Origin: Cavia porcellus
Lineage: Eukaryota; Chordata; Mammalia; Rodentia; Caviidae
Length of the DNA: 64,000 nt
Assembly (NCBI RefSeq): GCF_034190915.1
Contig: NW_026947509.1
Location: 30,574,767-30,638,766 of the forward strand
Reading direction: 5' to 3'
The notes beneath the pieces are model-generated. The model was not told the DNA's origin, made no database searches, and saw nothing but the letters and a program-made list of their open reading frames with translations. Each line of letters begins with the position of its first letter. Positions within the stretch are counted from its first letter, which is position 1. The position numbers and the translations under genes were made by a program. This document shows, piece by piece, positions 48,606 through 57,180 of the stretch.

Positions 48606-48941
48606 TAAGTTCTTGCAAAGTTGCCCTACTTTAGAGACAACCCGGGTCCCCCGCAGTGAATACACACCAGGCTGCTAAATCCAGCGGGTCACGTAGCAAC
48701 CGCCCTCTGAGAGTGACTTGAGAAAACTTTGCCTTTGCTTTCCTCAGCGGGAGCCCAAGCCCGCGAAGCCGCAAAGCGTTCTGCAGCGGTGGGCGATGCA
48801 CCACACGGGCTCTGTCACGCACCCGTCTGAGCGCTCCGGGAGGAGAGCTGGGGAAAAGCCCACGGGGCTGAAGCCCGAGCCACAGCCCTGCCCGCCGCTC
48901 TTCCCTGCTCCGCGGAGCTGCAGCCCGAGCACCGGCCTTAC

Positions 48942-49011
48942 CTGGGCTGACGGCGGCTGCAGCTCGCCTTCCCAGCTGGGTTCCCTTAGCCCAGAGCGGT
49001 TTGGAGCAACT
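48942..49011 (-). other. ACKR3: ACKR3 non-coding exon 1
   Basis: Predicted 70-base exon. The 3' edge is fixed by a consensus donor, CAG|GTAAGG on the gene strand (last exon base 48,942). The 5' edge is placed at the A of a TTCAGTT initiator, 31 bases from the first T of a TATA box. It is wholly 5' UTR; joined to exon 2 the leader would be about 95 bases. Known ACKR3 genes have the same plan of a small non-coding first exon and one coding exon. The exact start needs 5'-end data. Confidence 0.65.
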
Positions 49012-49035
49012 GAACTCCGGGGCTGCAAACTCGCG

Positions 49036-49042
49036 TTATATA
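49036..49042 (-). promoter_or_regulatory. ACKR3: TATA box of ACKR3
   Basis: TATATAA on the gene strand, 31 bases before a good initiator and about 100 bases before the exon 1 donor, inside a CpG island. The spacing is what a working TATA/Inr pair shows. Confidence 0.7.
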
Positions 49043-49057
49043 CACTGCAGGAAGTCG

Positions 49058-49072
49058 CCGCTAGGTGGCAGC
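49058..49072 (+). promoter_or_regulatory. CTCF-like binding motif
   Basis: CCGCTAGGTGGCAGC fits the CTCF core CCGCGNGGNGGCAG with a single, commonly tolerated change. It sits about 16 bases upstream of the TATA box on the gene's upstream side. The match is strong for a single-site motif, but occupancy is inferred. Confidence 0.65.
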
Positions 49073-49200
49073 TTCGCCGCCCCCTTGTCTCCCCTCCCCT
49101 GCGCCGCCCTCCCCCTCCCCCAAACCAACCAGGCGGGGACGCGCGCGCGCTCCCTGGCTGCAAACCTCCAACTTCCCCGCCCCGCGCACTCCAGGGAAAT

Positions 49201-52074
49201 CCCTACCTCCCTTCATCAGCGCAGTCTAATGAAAACCACGAGGTCTAGACCCCATGGGGGGAAATGTCAGCAGAAGAAAAACTGAAAGAAATCCCAGGGC
49301 TTTGCAAAATCATCAAATATTTATCTGGTCTCAGGTATATCTTTAATAATCTCATTAACACCAGGAGTTCCTTTGAATGCCTCTAGCTCTGGCAAAGACT
49401 TTGCTCCCAAGACAAATTACCCTGAACTTCTAAACTTCGGTGTGGATTTAATAAATCTGCATTTTCTTTCCTAATTCCTGCAAAACAGAAGTGACTGGTT
49501 TTGGTATGAGCAATTAATCTGCTCTGTGCTATGATAACTCACAAATGAATGAAATCATCTTTATAAACAGATGCTAGTAGATTTTATTTGAAGACTTTCA
49601 TTTGCAAAGGTCTTCAGGTACCTTAGAAAACCAGTAGAAGTGCCCAGGGCCAAACACAGGTCATGGGCTAATTATATCTTTGATAATGCTCTCCGAGGTG
49701 AGTTTAGCAAACACTTTATTATTATGAATTATTATTAACACTAAAATCTACATGCTTCTCTGGAAACACATTGCCGAAAGTCTGCTGCATAGGGAGTTCA
49801 ACTTTAAAATGCACATGTGATAGTCATCTGCACTGCTCCACCCAGTAGAATCAGCCACAAAATGTGACCTAAACTCTCACTTTTCAGCCCCAGCTATTGA
49901 CCCCAGCCCTGTGCCACACTGGTTTTCATTTTGCTGCCCAGTCCTCTCGGATTGCAGGACATTTGAAGCAGTGTGTGGAGGCGCCAGCTGTGTGCGCACT
50001 TTCTCCTGACCTAAAATTTTCTGAGATTCTTTTATTACACTCACAACAGACTGCTGCTAAATGCTGAACCAGAGTGTGGGGGGCAGGGGATCCAGAGCCT
50101 CTTGTGGTTGTAAAGCTATGGGGGGTGGGGGGGGGTCCTTGACAAAAGAAATATTTTGTTTCGTAAAAGCTTTGCATTTTTCCAGGCCTCAGTCAAAGGC
50201 ACCTGCTTTCCGGAGGCCACCCCAGGGGTCTCCAGCTGCTGCGCCAACCCCGCAGGCTCGTGGGCACTGCAGGCCGGGGCGGTTGCTCTCAGTGCCAGCA
50301 TAGCGCTGGCTGCACCACCCAGTAGTGCCACCACTAAAAGTCCTGTTGGTGTTTGTGTCCCGGACCAAGAATCTGAGGCTACTCTGCAAGAAGCCTGCCC
50401 GGCCTGGTGCACCATTTCTGAGCTCGGGTCTGCTCTTCACACAGGGCCCGAGTGGGTGCAAGGTCAGGACACCCGCAGGTCTGAACTGGCTCCCAAGCGG
50501 TGCATGCTCACTAAAAGAAAAACTGCATCCACAGCAAATCAATGAGACTGCAGTTGCTCATGTGGAAGAAGGGAAAGCCCAGAGGAGTTTAAAAATAAAA
50601 CAAAATAACTGACTTCTCTTTAGGGCATCTACAGCTCGCCTTGCCGGGGGGTCATCAAGCCTGGGGTGGCCTCACAAAGCGGTCACACTCCTCCTCCTAC
50701 CCTGCACCAGGACCCCCACTGCACATAGCACACCATGCCTGCTACACTCAACCTGCAGCCCCCAGCCCTGGCCCTGTCTTACACCAGCACCTGACCTCAG
50801 TTAGCATCCAACTCCTGACCCTAACCCTGACCCTAACCCTAACTCCACCCAGCCTGGCTCCACCTCTCCCTGCCTCACCTACCTCAAGATCCCATCATAG
50901 GGCCATCCTGCTCCACTGGCCTGCACCCCATACCCTTCCTTCCAAGGTGCACAGCATGGGTGTTGCCAATAGCAGACCCACCAGCCCTATCAGGACCCCT
51001 GGCCTGAGGCTGCTCCCAGGGTGAAGGGCTGGGGACCTGGCCTGGAACCTTGAAGTCTTCCCATATTTCTCAGAAACCAGTCCTGGGAAAAAACAAGAGG
51101 ATGAACAGATAACTCCCTGTAAGTAAACAAGCCCCTATTGCCCTAGGTCCTGAAATTCTTCTTTGCATGTTGGGAACTGTATCTTGGCTTCTGGTGGAAT
51201 TGTGTCTGTGAAGCTGTTTTATCACTGCTGAGGTCCAGGTTAGGTCCTATCTACCATCTCTCGTTGGTAGGAACATGGGACTCTGAGAAAGACAGGACCT
51301 GCCCTCAGAGCTGGGTCCTGGAATGTCCAGTTCCCAGATGCTCTGGCCCTGAGTGCCTCATGGGACAGGGTCAGGACACTTCCAGATGCCGTCTTCCAGG
51401 TCTATGGTCACTCACCCAGTAGCCTCTGGGTCCTCTGAGACTCCACCCATCACTGCTTGCAATGCATCCTGGGGAGGAGGGTTCAAGAAGGACCTAGCAG
51501 GCAGTTCCTGGTGAAGGAGGGTAGCTGCTGGGAGGCGTGGTGTGTGCTGGCCTGGAGACTAGAAGTTGCACCATCCCAGAGAGAGGTGCAGTCCCAGGAG
51601 CAAGCCTCATGGCCAGTGGCGCAGCGTGACAGGAAGGAGTCCCTGCAGCTAGACCTGAGGTGCCCCTGAATGATGGTGACCCCAGCCCCTTCTGCAGAAG
51701 GAACCTAGCTGTGAGGTTGGAGCCCCACCCTGAAGCAAGCCGTGTACAGTGTCTCCTCAGGCAACTCAGCCCTTTTGAGTATTAGCTTCCTGTCTTTGAT
51801 AATCCCAGTGTACCCCCATTCTTGCAGGGTGTCTAGCAGGACCAAATGAGAGTTTGCACATGAACAGTACCTCAGAGGTCCTCTGAGCAGCTCATGTTTC
51901 TTCCACCTCTTGGTCCCAGCTCATGACACCAAGCACAACAGAGTATAACTCATGGCTTGCAACATTTATTTTATGGAGTCTGGTGTCCTTTAGAGAGGTT
52001 TTGTAATCACAGCAAAACTGTGGCTGAAGGCGTGCACTGCCTGCTAGCCCATCTCTGGAAAGCCCATATTCTAT
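49201..52074. other. Upstream intergenic DNA of ACKR3
   Basis: No gene recognised. From 49,280 to 49,720 there is an AT-rich, repeat-free block with many TAAT, ATTAAT and AATAAATC words that may be an upstream enhancer. A G-run (GGGGGGTGGGGGGGGG) is at about 50,119. The telomere-like array at 50,814 is listed separately. The rest is unassigned. Confidence 0.45.
50814..50843 (+). repeat. Short interstitial telomere-like array
   Basis: Five consecutive hexamers in register: CCTGAC, CCTAAC, CCTGAC, CCTAAC, CCTAAC. Three are exact permutations of the vertebrate telomere repeat (TTAGGG on the other strand), two carry an A-to-G variant. Confidence 0.9.
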
Positions 52075-52190
52075 CATTTAATAGTCATAGCAGCCTTAAC
52101 CAGTGCCACTATTTTTGTCCCACTTTTGTAACAAGGATATGAAGGCCCAGAAAGAACAGGTTACCAACTCAAAGGTGGTTATATGAGATT
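52075..52190 (+). mobile_element. MIR SINE remnant
   Basis: CACTATTTTTGTCCCACTTT, then GAAGGCCCAGAAAGAACAGG and TTACCAACTCAAAGGTGG follow the MIR order of CTATTATTATCCCCATTTTA, GAGGCACAGAGAGGTTAAG, TTGCCCAAGGTCAC. Ancient and decayed. Confidence 0.5.
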
Positions 52191-52216
52191 TTGCCTGGCT
52201 TCAAAGCACTTGTTCC

Positions 52217-52280
52217 TGACTTTGCTTATGTTTTGCTAAGGTTGGGCACTGTCTCATATATGCATGTTCGCCATCTGAAT
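52217..52280 (+). repeat. Left arm of a 64-bp inverted repeat
   Basis: The reverse complement of this arm matches 53,220-53,283 at 62 of 64 positions. It begins TGACTTTGCTTATG and ends CGCCATCTGAAT. The similarity stops sharply at both edges. It lies between a MIR remnant and an ID SINE. I do not recognise the sequence as part of a known repeat. Confidence 0.95.
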
Positions 52281-52328
52281 GTCTGCTGGTAGCATAGGAA
52301 AACACAGAAGAGAAAAAGAAAATATATT

Positions 52329-52393
52329 GGGGGCTGGAAGTGTAGCTCAGTGGTTGAACAGTTGCCTAGCATGCTCAAGGCCTTGGGTTATAC
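52329..52393 (+). mobile_element. ID-type SINE (monomer)
   Basis: GGGGGCTGGAAGTGTAGCTC, then AGTGGTTGAACAGTTGCCTA and GCATGCTCAAGGCC are the tRNA-derived ID head with its internal A-box-like region. It is followed by a short CA-rich tail. Not a functional tRNA: it lacks a cloverleaf and the conserved T-arm. Confidence 0.8.
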
Positions 52394-53219
52394 ACACACA
52401 CATGCACACCTGCATCGTGTGTCTTAGGTGCTTCCCTAAAAGCAGAGGCACCTGATGGATGAAAGATGGGCTCCCAGAAAGAACTAATGCACAACCCGCA
52501 GTGCGCTGCCCAGTGGTCTTGGCTGCAGCCAGCTCCACTGCAGCCATGTGGAGCTGCTGGGAGCCCGGGCTTCCTAATCCCACACCCTTCACCTGATGGA
52601 TGAGGGCTGCAGGCAGCAAGTGGCAGGTGCAACCCCCTCGGCTGCTGCATGACTTCAGGCCACTGGTGCAAGGCAGCTCCAAGAACCTGGGTCAGCCCAG
52701 GGCACCTGAGAGCTGCAACTCCAGCATGCCCAGTGCCAGGCTTCAAGTTTGACCAAAAAAGAGAGCTCCCTCCAGTACTCAGACCAACCTCACATTCTCT
52801 CCTCCTACAACGCCCCCCGCCCAGGGACTGCTGTACAGCTGCTTCCCCCCTTATTCCGATGTAGGGAAAATATAATTTCTTTAGGATAAGAAACTGTTTA
52901 ACATGCTAGCCAAAGTGTCCTCCCCTCCCACTATCCTACTCTCTCCGTGGTTTTTGTCACCACCCAGAGCTGTCACTAGGTCTGACTTCACCCCCTTGAG
53001 GATTCAGAACATTGTGACCACATCAGTGCGATCTAGGGGAGTCAACTTAGCGAATCTCACTTCTGAATCAGAGTGTTCCCCCTCACTACATTTCTCCAGG
53101 ATCTTCCTTCTGGAGATGAGCTGGGACACAGCTAAAAGAGGGTCCAAAGAAAATATTCTTGGAAAAGTTAAAACACCCACAATGAAAATGTTCAAAATAT
53201 TTCACACAGAGTGAAGGCC

Positions 53220-53283
53220 ATTCAGATGGCGAACGTGCATATATGAGACAGTGTCCAACCTTAGCAAAACATAAGCAAAGTCA
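53220..53283 (-). repeat. Right arm of a 64-bp inverted repeat
   Basis: Opposite-orientation copy of 52,217-52,280 with two mismatches (GAACGTGC versus GAACATGC, and AGTGTCC versus AGTGCCC). Directly after it comes L1-like sequence (AAAATACAAATCACAATGCC). The spacer between the arms is 939 bases. Confidence 0.95.
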
Positions 53284-53400
53284 TTAGCAAAATACAAATC
53301 ACAATGCCAGACCCCTGCACACCCTCCAGAAAGGCAAAAATGACATCTCTGAAGGTCAGCAAAGAAAGGGAAGAGCCGGAACTTCTGGGCGCCAGTGCTT
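53284..53400 (+). mobile_element. L1 ORF2 3'-end fragment
   Basis: CAAAATACAAATCACAATGC, then GAAAGGCAAAAATGACATC and GTCAGCAAAGAAAGGGAAGA parallel the AAATGCAAATCAAAACCACA / GGCAAAAA / GGTGAGGATGTGGAGAAAAGG region near the end of L1 ORF2. Strongly decayed. Confidence 0.45.
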
Positions 53401-53599
53401 CTCGAGCTGCGTGTGATGAAGGACAACCTTTGCCCTTTCTTTTTAAATTCTCAATTCATCAGCGTCCAAAACACAGCTGCCCCTGCATCGGCCCAGCTGA
53501 AACCCGGACCATGTGATGAATAACAGATAGCTCGCACCTCACACTCTGAACTGCAGTACCTGGCCGCGGAGGGGTGAATCGCCACACCCACCGTGGCGG

Positions 53600-53980
53600 T
53601 GCTGATAATGCTCATTTAATGACCCATCTGTATAATGACTGTTTTGGACTTACGACCCATCTTTTTTTGGTAGAGTTCTGTATGTCTTGTTTCCAGACCC
53701 TCAGTGTCTTTTTTTGTGCAGCGCACCTTCCTTTTGCAGCATTCTGATTTTTGCTGATTGGCCATATCGTATATGACTGTAGTTTTGTTTTGTTATACAT
53801 TACAGTACTGCATTAAGAGTTAAGCAAATAAAAGCAAAATCATCAAGTTGGACTCTCCTTTGAGCATTCTTGTTCTGAATTTTGTTACTTATATACTATG
53901 TACAGTTCTTCAACCAATTCAGTTAATGACCTACTCGCGGGAACAGAGATCTCAGCCATTAAACTAGGAAGGCCTACTGC
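53600..53980. mobile_element. Possible Tigger-like DNA transposon remnant
   Basis: The right end, GTTAATGACCTACTCGCGGG followed by AACAGAGATCTCAGCC and ATTAAACTAGGAAGGCCTAC, looks like a decayed terminal region of a Tc1/mariner-related element (TTAAC/GACC words around a CGGGAACGGA-like core). The interior is AT-rich and non-coding. Assignment is tentative. Confidence 0.35.
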
Positions 53981-53984
53981 TGAA

Positions 53985-54120
53985 ACCCAGCATGCACCTA
54001 CCATACAACCCAGAAATTTCAGTGCAAGATGAAATTGCAAACTTAAAGACATGCATATTGTACCTAAAGAAATATTCCAAAATATTTACAGCAGAATTAT
54101 TTATAACAGGCCCCAATTGA
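53985..54120 (+). mobile_element. L1 3'-end fragment
   Basis: CATACAACCCAGAAATTTCA, then AAAGAAATATTCCAAAATAT and CAGCAGAATTATTTATAACA match the order of the L1 ORF2 end (CAGCAATTCCAC, AAAGAAATGAAAAC, GCAGCATTATTCATAATAGCC). Confidence 0.55.
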
Positions 54121-54179
54121 TTTTGATTTATTTCCTCAGTCTGCTGTTGGATGTATATGAATTTGAGATAAGCCATCAA

Positions 54180-54466
54180 GGAAAACTTAGAACCATCACA
54201 TTTAATGATATAAAAATTGAACTCTTGTAAAATTCAGAACAAAACAAGGCTACCCATCTACGTCAGTTCCTTTCAGCACCAGAAGTCCCAGCTAGCACAA
54301 TAAGGGAAAAAGAGAGAAAAGGCCCATATGTAGACTGGCAATATGTGAAACCACTTTCATTAGCAGTTGACAGGTTATATATGCAGAAAATCCTGATGAA
54401 TCTACACCACTGCTTCAAGAAGTAGGAAGTGAATTTGGAAAGGCCACAGAATACAAAGTCAAAGTA
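54180..54466 (+). mobile_element. L1 ORF2 fragment, left of LTR insertion
   Basis: The order AACAAGGCTACCCATCTACG, AGAAGTCCCAGCTAGCACAA, GGCCCATATGTAGACTGGCA, GTTATATATGCAGAAAATCC and GGCCACAGAATACAAAGTC parallels the L1 reverse-transcriptase region (ACAAGGATGCCCACTCTC, GAAGTCCTAGCCAGAGCAA, ATATATAGAAAACCC, GCAGGATACAAAATC). It is full of substitutions and stops. It continues at 55,083 on the far side of an LTR-like insertion. Confidence 0.7.
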
Positions 54467-55076
54467 TGACAGCCAGCTAAATAAGTTAAAAATGTTCTAG
54501 GCAGTCAGACGGGGGTAGGCCTGACTTGAAATAGTCAGTGCAGAAGGTAACACATTACAACTATGGCTGGCACTGCATTCGTTGAAGGCCAGGCCTCAAA
54601 ACAAAGATGAAACAATTACACCTGCATACTTTCTCAAGGGACAAGCAACAATGATTGATATTCTAAATAGGCATCAGTTACCTGGGCGAGGGACCAGGAC
54701 CCCCGACCCATCTCTTCCAGGAAGGTTCTTGTCCTTTCTATATACATTTGTTACACAACTTGCTTCCCTACTGGATCAATACTAAGTGTCTGTACTTGTA
54801 ACCTGATTGGTTGATCATGCCTTATATCCACCTTTTGATTTCGCTCTATAAAGCCTCCCCTGAAAAGTGGGATCCTCAGCAACCTACTCAGGACCCCTCT
54901 CAGAAGCTGTATGTTTCCCTCTTGATAAATATTTCCTACTCTTAACCTCCACTGCTCTTTAGAATTCATTCTTCAGTTCTGGGGAACATGAACGCAGTAA
55001 ATTGGATGTCTGGCAGGTTGGGAGTTACAATATTTCCCTTACACCATTTGGAGGACCTTATATCATCTCCCCATCA
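54467..55076 (+). mobile_element. LTR-like insertion (610 bp) with 6-bp target duplication
   Basis: Starts TGACAG and ends CCATCA (TG...CA ends) and is flanked on both sides by AAAGTA (54,461-54,466 and 55,077-55,082). It carries a TATAAAG at 54,847 and a T-rich, GATAAATATTT-bearing region about 75 bases later. These fit a solo LTR with U3, R and U5. When the insert is ignored, the L1 sequence on the two sides continues in register. A 6-base duplication is usual for ERVK-type integration. There is no retroviral coding sequence. LTR class is inferred. Confidence 0.7.
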
Positions 55077-55082
55077 AAAGTA

Positions 55083-55318
55083 CAGAAAGTCAACTGTATT
55101 TCTGAATGTCAGCACCAATTAGGAAACAAAATTTCAAAATTCCTTTATATTAGCATCAACACATGTAAAATGCATACAAATAAATTTACCAAAAGCTATG
55201 AAAGATCTCTAATGGAAAACAACAAAACAGCCCAAAGATACATTAAAGACCAAATAAATGAAGAACTATTTCATGCTCAATGGATTCTTTGGGAGATTCG
55301 ATATTGATATGGCTTTGT
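55083..55318 (+). mobile_element. L1 ORF2 fragment, right of LTR insertion
   Basis: Continues the piece at 54,180-54,466: CAACTGTATTTCTGAATGTC, TTCCTTTATATTAGCATCAA, AATAAATTTACCAAAAGCTA, TGAAAGATCTCTAATGGAAA, GCTCAATGGATTCTTTGGGA follow the L1 ORF2 order (TTTCTATATGCCAACAATG, ATTTATAATAGCATC, AATAAATTTAACCAAAGA, GTGAAAGACCTGTACAC, TCATGGATTGGAAG). Confidence 0.7.
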
Positions 55319-55461
55319 TGAGCTTTTTTTTTCTATAATCTTTTAATTTTACTTTTTTCACTTTATCATAGCAGGAACATTTCACATGCTCTTCAATTTT
55401 TAGATGCATAGCACACCGTACATGTAGTACAATGCTGTATATCAGATTTCTAGAGCTCATC

Positions 55462-55523
55462 AAAGGCAGGGAATACAGCTCAGTGATACAGAGCCTGCCT
55501 GAGTTTCATTCACTGTACAAATA
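55462..55523 (+). mobile_element. Possible ID SINE fragment
   Basis: GGCAGGGAATACAGCTCAGT followed by GATACAGAGCCTGCCTGAG resembles the ID head. Short and diverged. Confidence 0.4.
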
Positions 55524-55800
55524 AATAACACTTGGTCAAGTTGCTGGACAAAAATCATACACCCCTCAATTGGTGACTCCCTAGCCCCCCACATCTCCAA
55601 TGAGCATCATTGTATGGTAGAGACCTCCAACAAGTGGCATTGCTTGTCTTTCAGGGACAGGGTAATGTTACTTAACATAAGACCTTCAGGGTTCATCCTC
55701 AGGTTGGTGAATATTGAATTATTTTCTTCTTTTGTAGGCGAGTGGAATATGCCACTGTACACACACAGCACAAGTCTTTTTTCTTCTTTCTTTACTTTCT

Positions 55801-55803
<3 letters not shown>

Positions 55804-55850
<47 letters not shown>
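55804..55850. repeat. (GT)n microsatellite
   Basis: About 23 pure GT units adjoining the SINE that starts at 55,850. Confidence 0.97.
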
Positions 55851-56033
55851 GGGGCCCAGGGCTCTACATGGCTGAGCTACACCCTCAATCCTTTTTTTAA
55901 AAAATTTTTTTTTTAATTTTGAGACAGAGTCTCATCAAATCCTCAGGCTTCCTGGTCTGGGTTTGAACTTGTGGTCCTCCTGCCTGAGCCTGGTAGGATG
56001 CTGGGGCTACAGGTGTACCCACCTCATCCAGCT
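55850..56033 (-). mobile_element. B1-dID type SINE
   Basis: Reverse ID part (GGGCCCAGGGCTCTACATGG, CTGAGCTACACCCTC) then a long A/T spacer and reverse B1 part (TTTTGAGACAGAGTCTCATC, TGGGTTTGAACTTGTGGTCC, TGGGGCTACAGGTGTACCCA). It is inserted in the reverse-oriented L1 fragment. Confidence 0.85.
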
Positions 56034-56214
56034 CATACCATACCTTAATACCCAGGCATCTGTCAAAGGGTATCTAGTTTGCCTCCAATCTGGCCTACAG
56101 TAAATAGCACTGCTGTGAACTGGGAGTATTAGTAACTCTTCAGAATCCTGATCTCCATTCTTTTTGGATAAATATTCAGACCTAAAGCTGTAAAACTTCT
56201 AGGACATGGCACAG

Positions 56215-56770
56215 GGGGTGCAGTTCCTGAGGTCTTGGCAGTGACAGGGACAACACCCAAAGCAAGGGAGAGCTGCACTGAACTGAAAAGCTTCTCCATA
56301 GCAAAAGCAAGACTCCACAAAGTAAAAAAGGGAATCACTGAATGGGAGAAAGCATTTGCGACCTGTATATCTGATGGAAGATTAGTCTCTGGAATGGAAA
56401 TGGAACTTCAACAACCGAGTAGCCAAAAACCAATCTCAGCTTTAAAATAGGCCGGGGACTTGAACATACATTTCTCCAGGGAAGACACAAAGAGCCAGTA
56501 TGGAAAAGAAATGTTAGACTCATGACTAATGGCTCAATATCCCTTTACCCAGGAAATGCAAATCAAAACCACGTGAAATAACACCTCCTATCGGGCAGCA
56601 CAGGCATTTTCAAAACAAAACAAAAAAGTCCAAAGTATGTGAAGAAAGTGGGCCCTTCCTACATTCTCAGTGGGAGTACAAAACAAAGAGATGGCTATGG
56701 AAAATAGTATGACAGCTCCTTAAAACACTTAAAAATAGAACTGTCCTATGATCCAGCAGACTGGAGGTCT
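56215..56770 (+). mobile_element. L1 ORF2 C-terminal region fragment
   Basis: GCACTGAACTGAAAAGCTTC, CACTGAATGGGAGAAAGCAT, TTTCTCCAGGGAAGACACAA, GGAAATGCAAATCAAAACCA, CTATGATCCAGCAG in order match the last third of L1 ORF2. Frameshifts and stops throughout. The junction at about 56,210 switches strand relative to the preceding L1 piece. Confidence 0.8.
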
Positions 56771-57180
56771 GGGTGTTACTCTAGCAGATTTGAATTCAAT
56801 ATTTCAAGATCTTGGTTTGCCCCAAATTGGTCTATAAATTCAGTGCAGCCCTAAATTGAAATCCCAGCTGTTTCTTTTGAAATGGGCAAGGCGACTTTCA
56901 AACTATCATGGAAATACAAATGACCTAAACATAGCCCAAGCAGCCTTCAAAAGAAAGAAAATTGTTGGAATCACCCTCTGTGATTTCATGAAAGCTCCAG
57001 TGAAGGACCTCGTGTTGGAAATGGCATTGTTACAGACAAACAGGGAAGAGAACAAATATACCAGCAGTGAACACACACATGCAGCTAATGAATGTTTGAC
57101 AAAATCACCTTCACATTTGCCGAATCTGAGAATAGTCGTGTCAATCCATGGTAACAGGAATCAAAGAGTCATCAACCTCA
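56771..57180 (+). mobile_element. L1 ORF2 middle fragment, out of order
   Basis: ACTATCATGGAAATACAAAT, CATAGCCCAAGCAGCCTTCA, AATCACCCTCTGTGATTTCA and CATGCAGCTAATGAATGTTT, TTGACAAAATCACC correspond to the L1 ORF2 region (TTCATATGGAACCACAAAAG, ATAGCCAAAGCAATCCTG, ATCACACTACCTGACTTCA, CATCTGATCTTTGACAAAG). In an intact L1 this lies before the sequence now found to its left, so the order is scrambled. Confidence 0.65.

Larger units (their letters stand above)
39711..48941 (-). other. ACKR3: ACKR3 intron 1
   Basis: A 9.2-kb intron bounded by a CAG|GTAAGG donor (intron first base 48,941) and a TGTAG acceptor. It holds two B1-dID SINEs, an old L1 scrap, two poly-C runs (about 45,879-45,892 and 46,617-46,626), an alternating TG/CG tract and a pentanucleotide array. 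Near exon 1 there is a GC-rich hairpin-bearing block. Open frames inside it (for example 42,149-42,856 plus) show no recognisable domain. Confidence 0.8.
48540..49200. promoter_or_regulatory. ACKR3: CpG island at the ACKR3 promoter
   Basis: GC-rich with frequent CpGs (for example CGCCGCTAGG, CTCCGCGGAGC, GACGCGCGCGCGC), unlike the CpG-poor surroundings. It covers exon 1, the core promoter and the first few hundred bases of the intron. Open frames here (for example 48,718-49,248 plus) are by-products of GC content. Confidence 0.8.
55640..56210 (-). mobile_element. L1 3' end in reverse orientation, interrupted
   Basis: AAGACCTTCAGGGTTCATCC, TTGAATTATTTTC, GGCGAGTGGAATATGCCACT, then after the (GT)n and SINE, CATCTGTCAAAGGGTATCTA, GTAAATAGCACTGCTGTGAA and GAATCCTGATCTCCATTC. 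These follow the reverse complement of the L1 ORF2 end/3' region. A (GT)n repeat and a B1-dID copy split it (listed separately). Confidence 0.6.

Noticed and set aside
48718..49248. 176-codon open frame in the promoter CpG island
   Set aside because: Stops are rare there because of GC content; it covers the antisense of exon 1 and the promoter and shows no protein family.
50117..50136. G-quadruplex at the G-run near 50.12 kb
   Set aside because: Only two long G runs are adjacent with one interrupting T; possible but not distinctive, and no regulatory context was found.
52329..52393. Possible tRNA gene
   Set aside because: The tRNA-like head is the ID SINE; it lacks a full cloverleaf, proper T-arm and pol III gene context.
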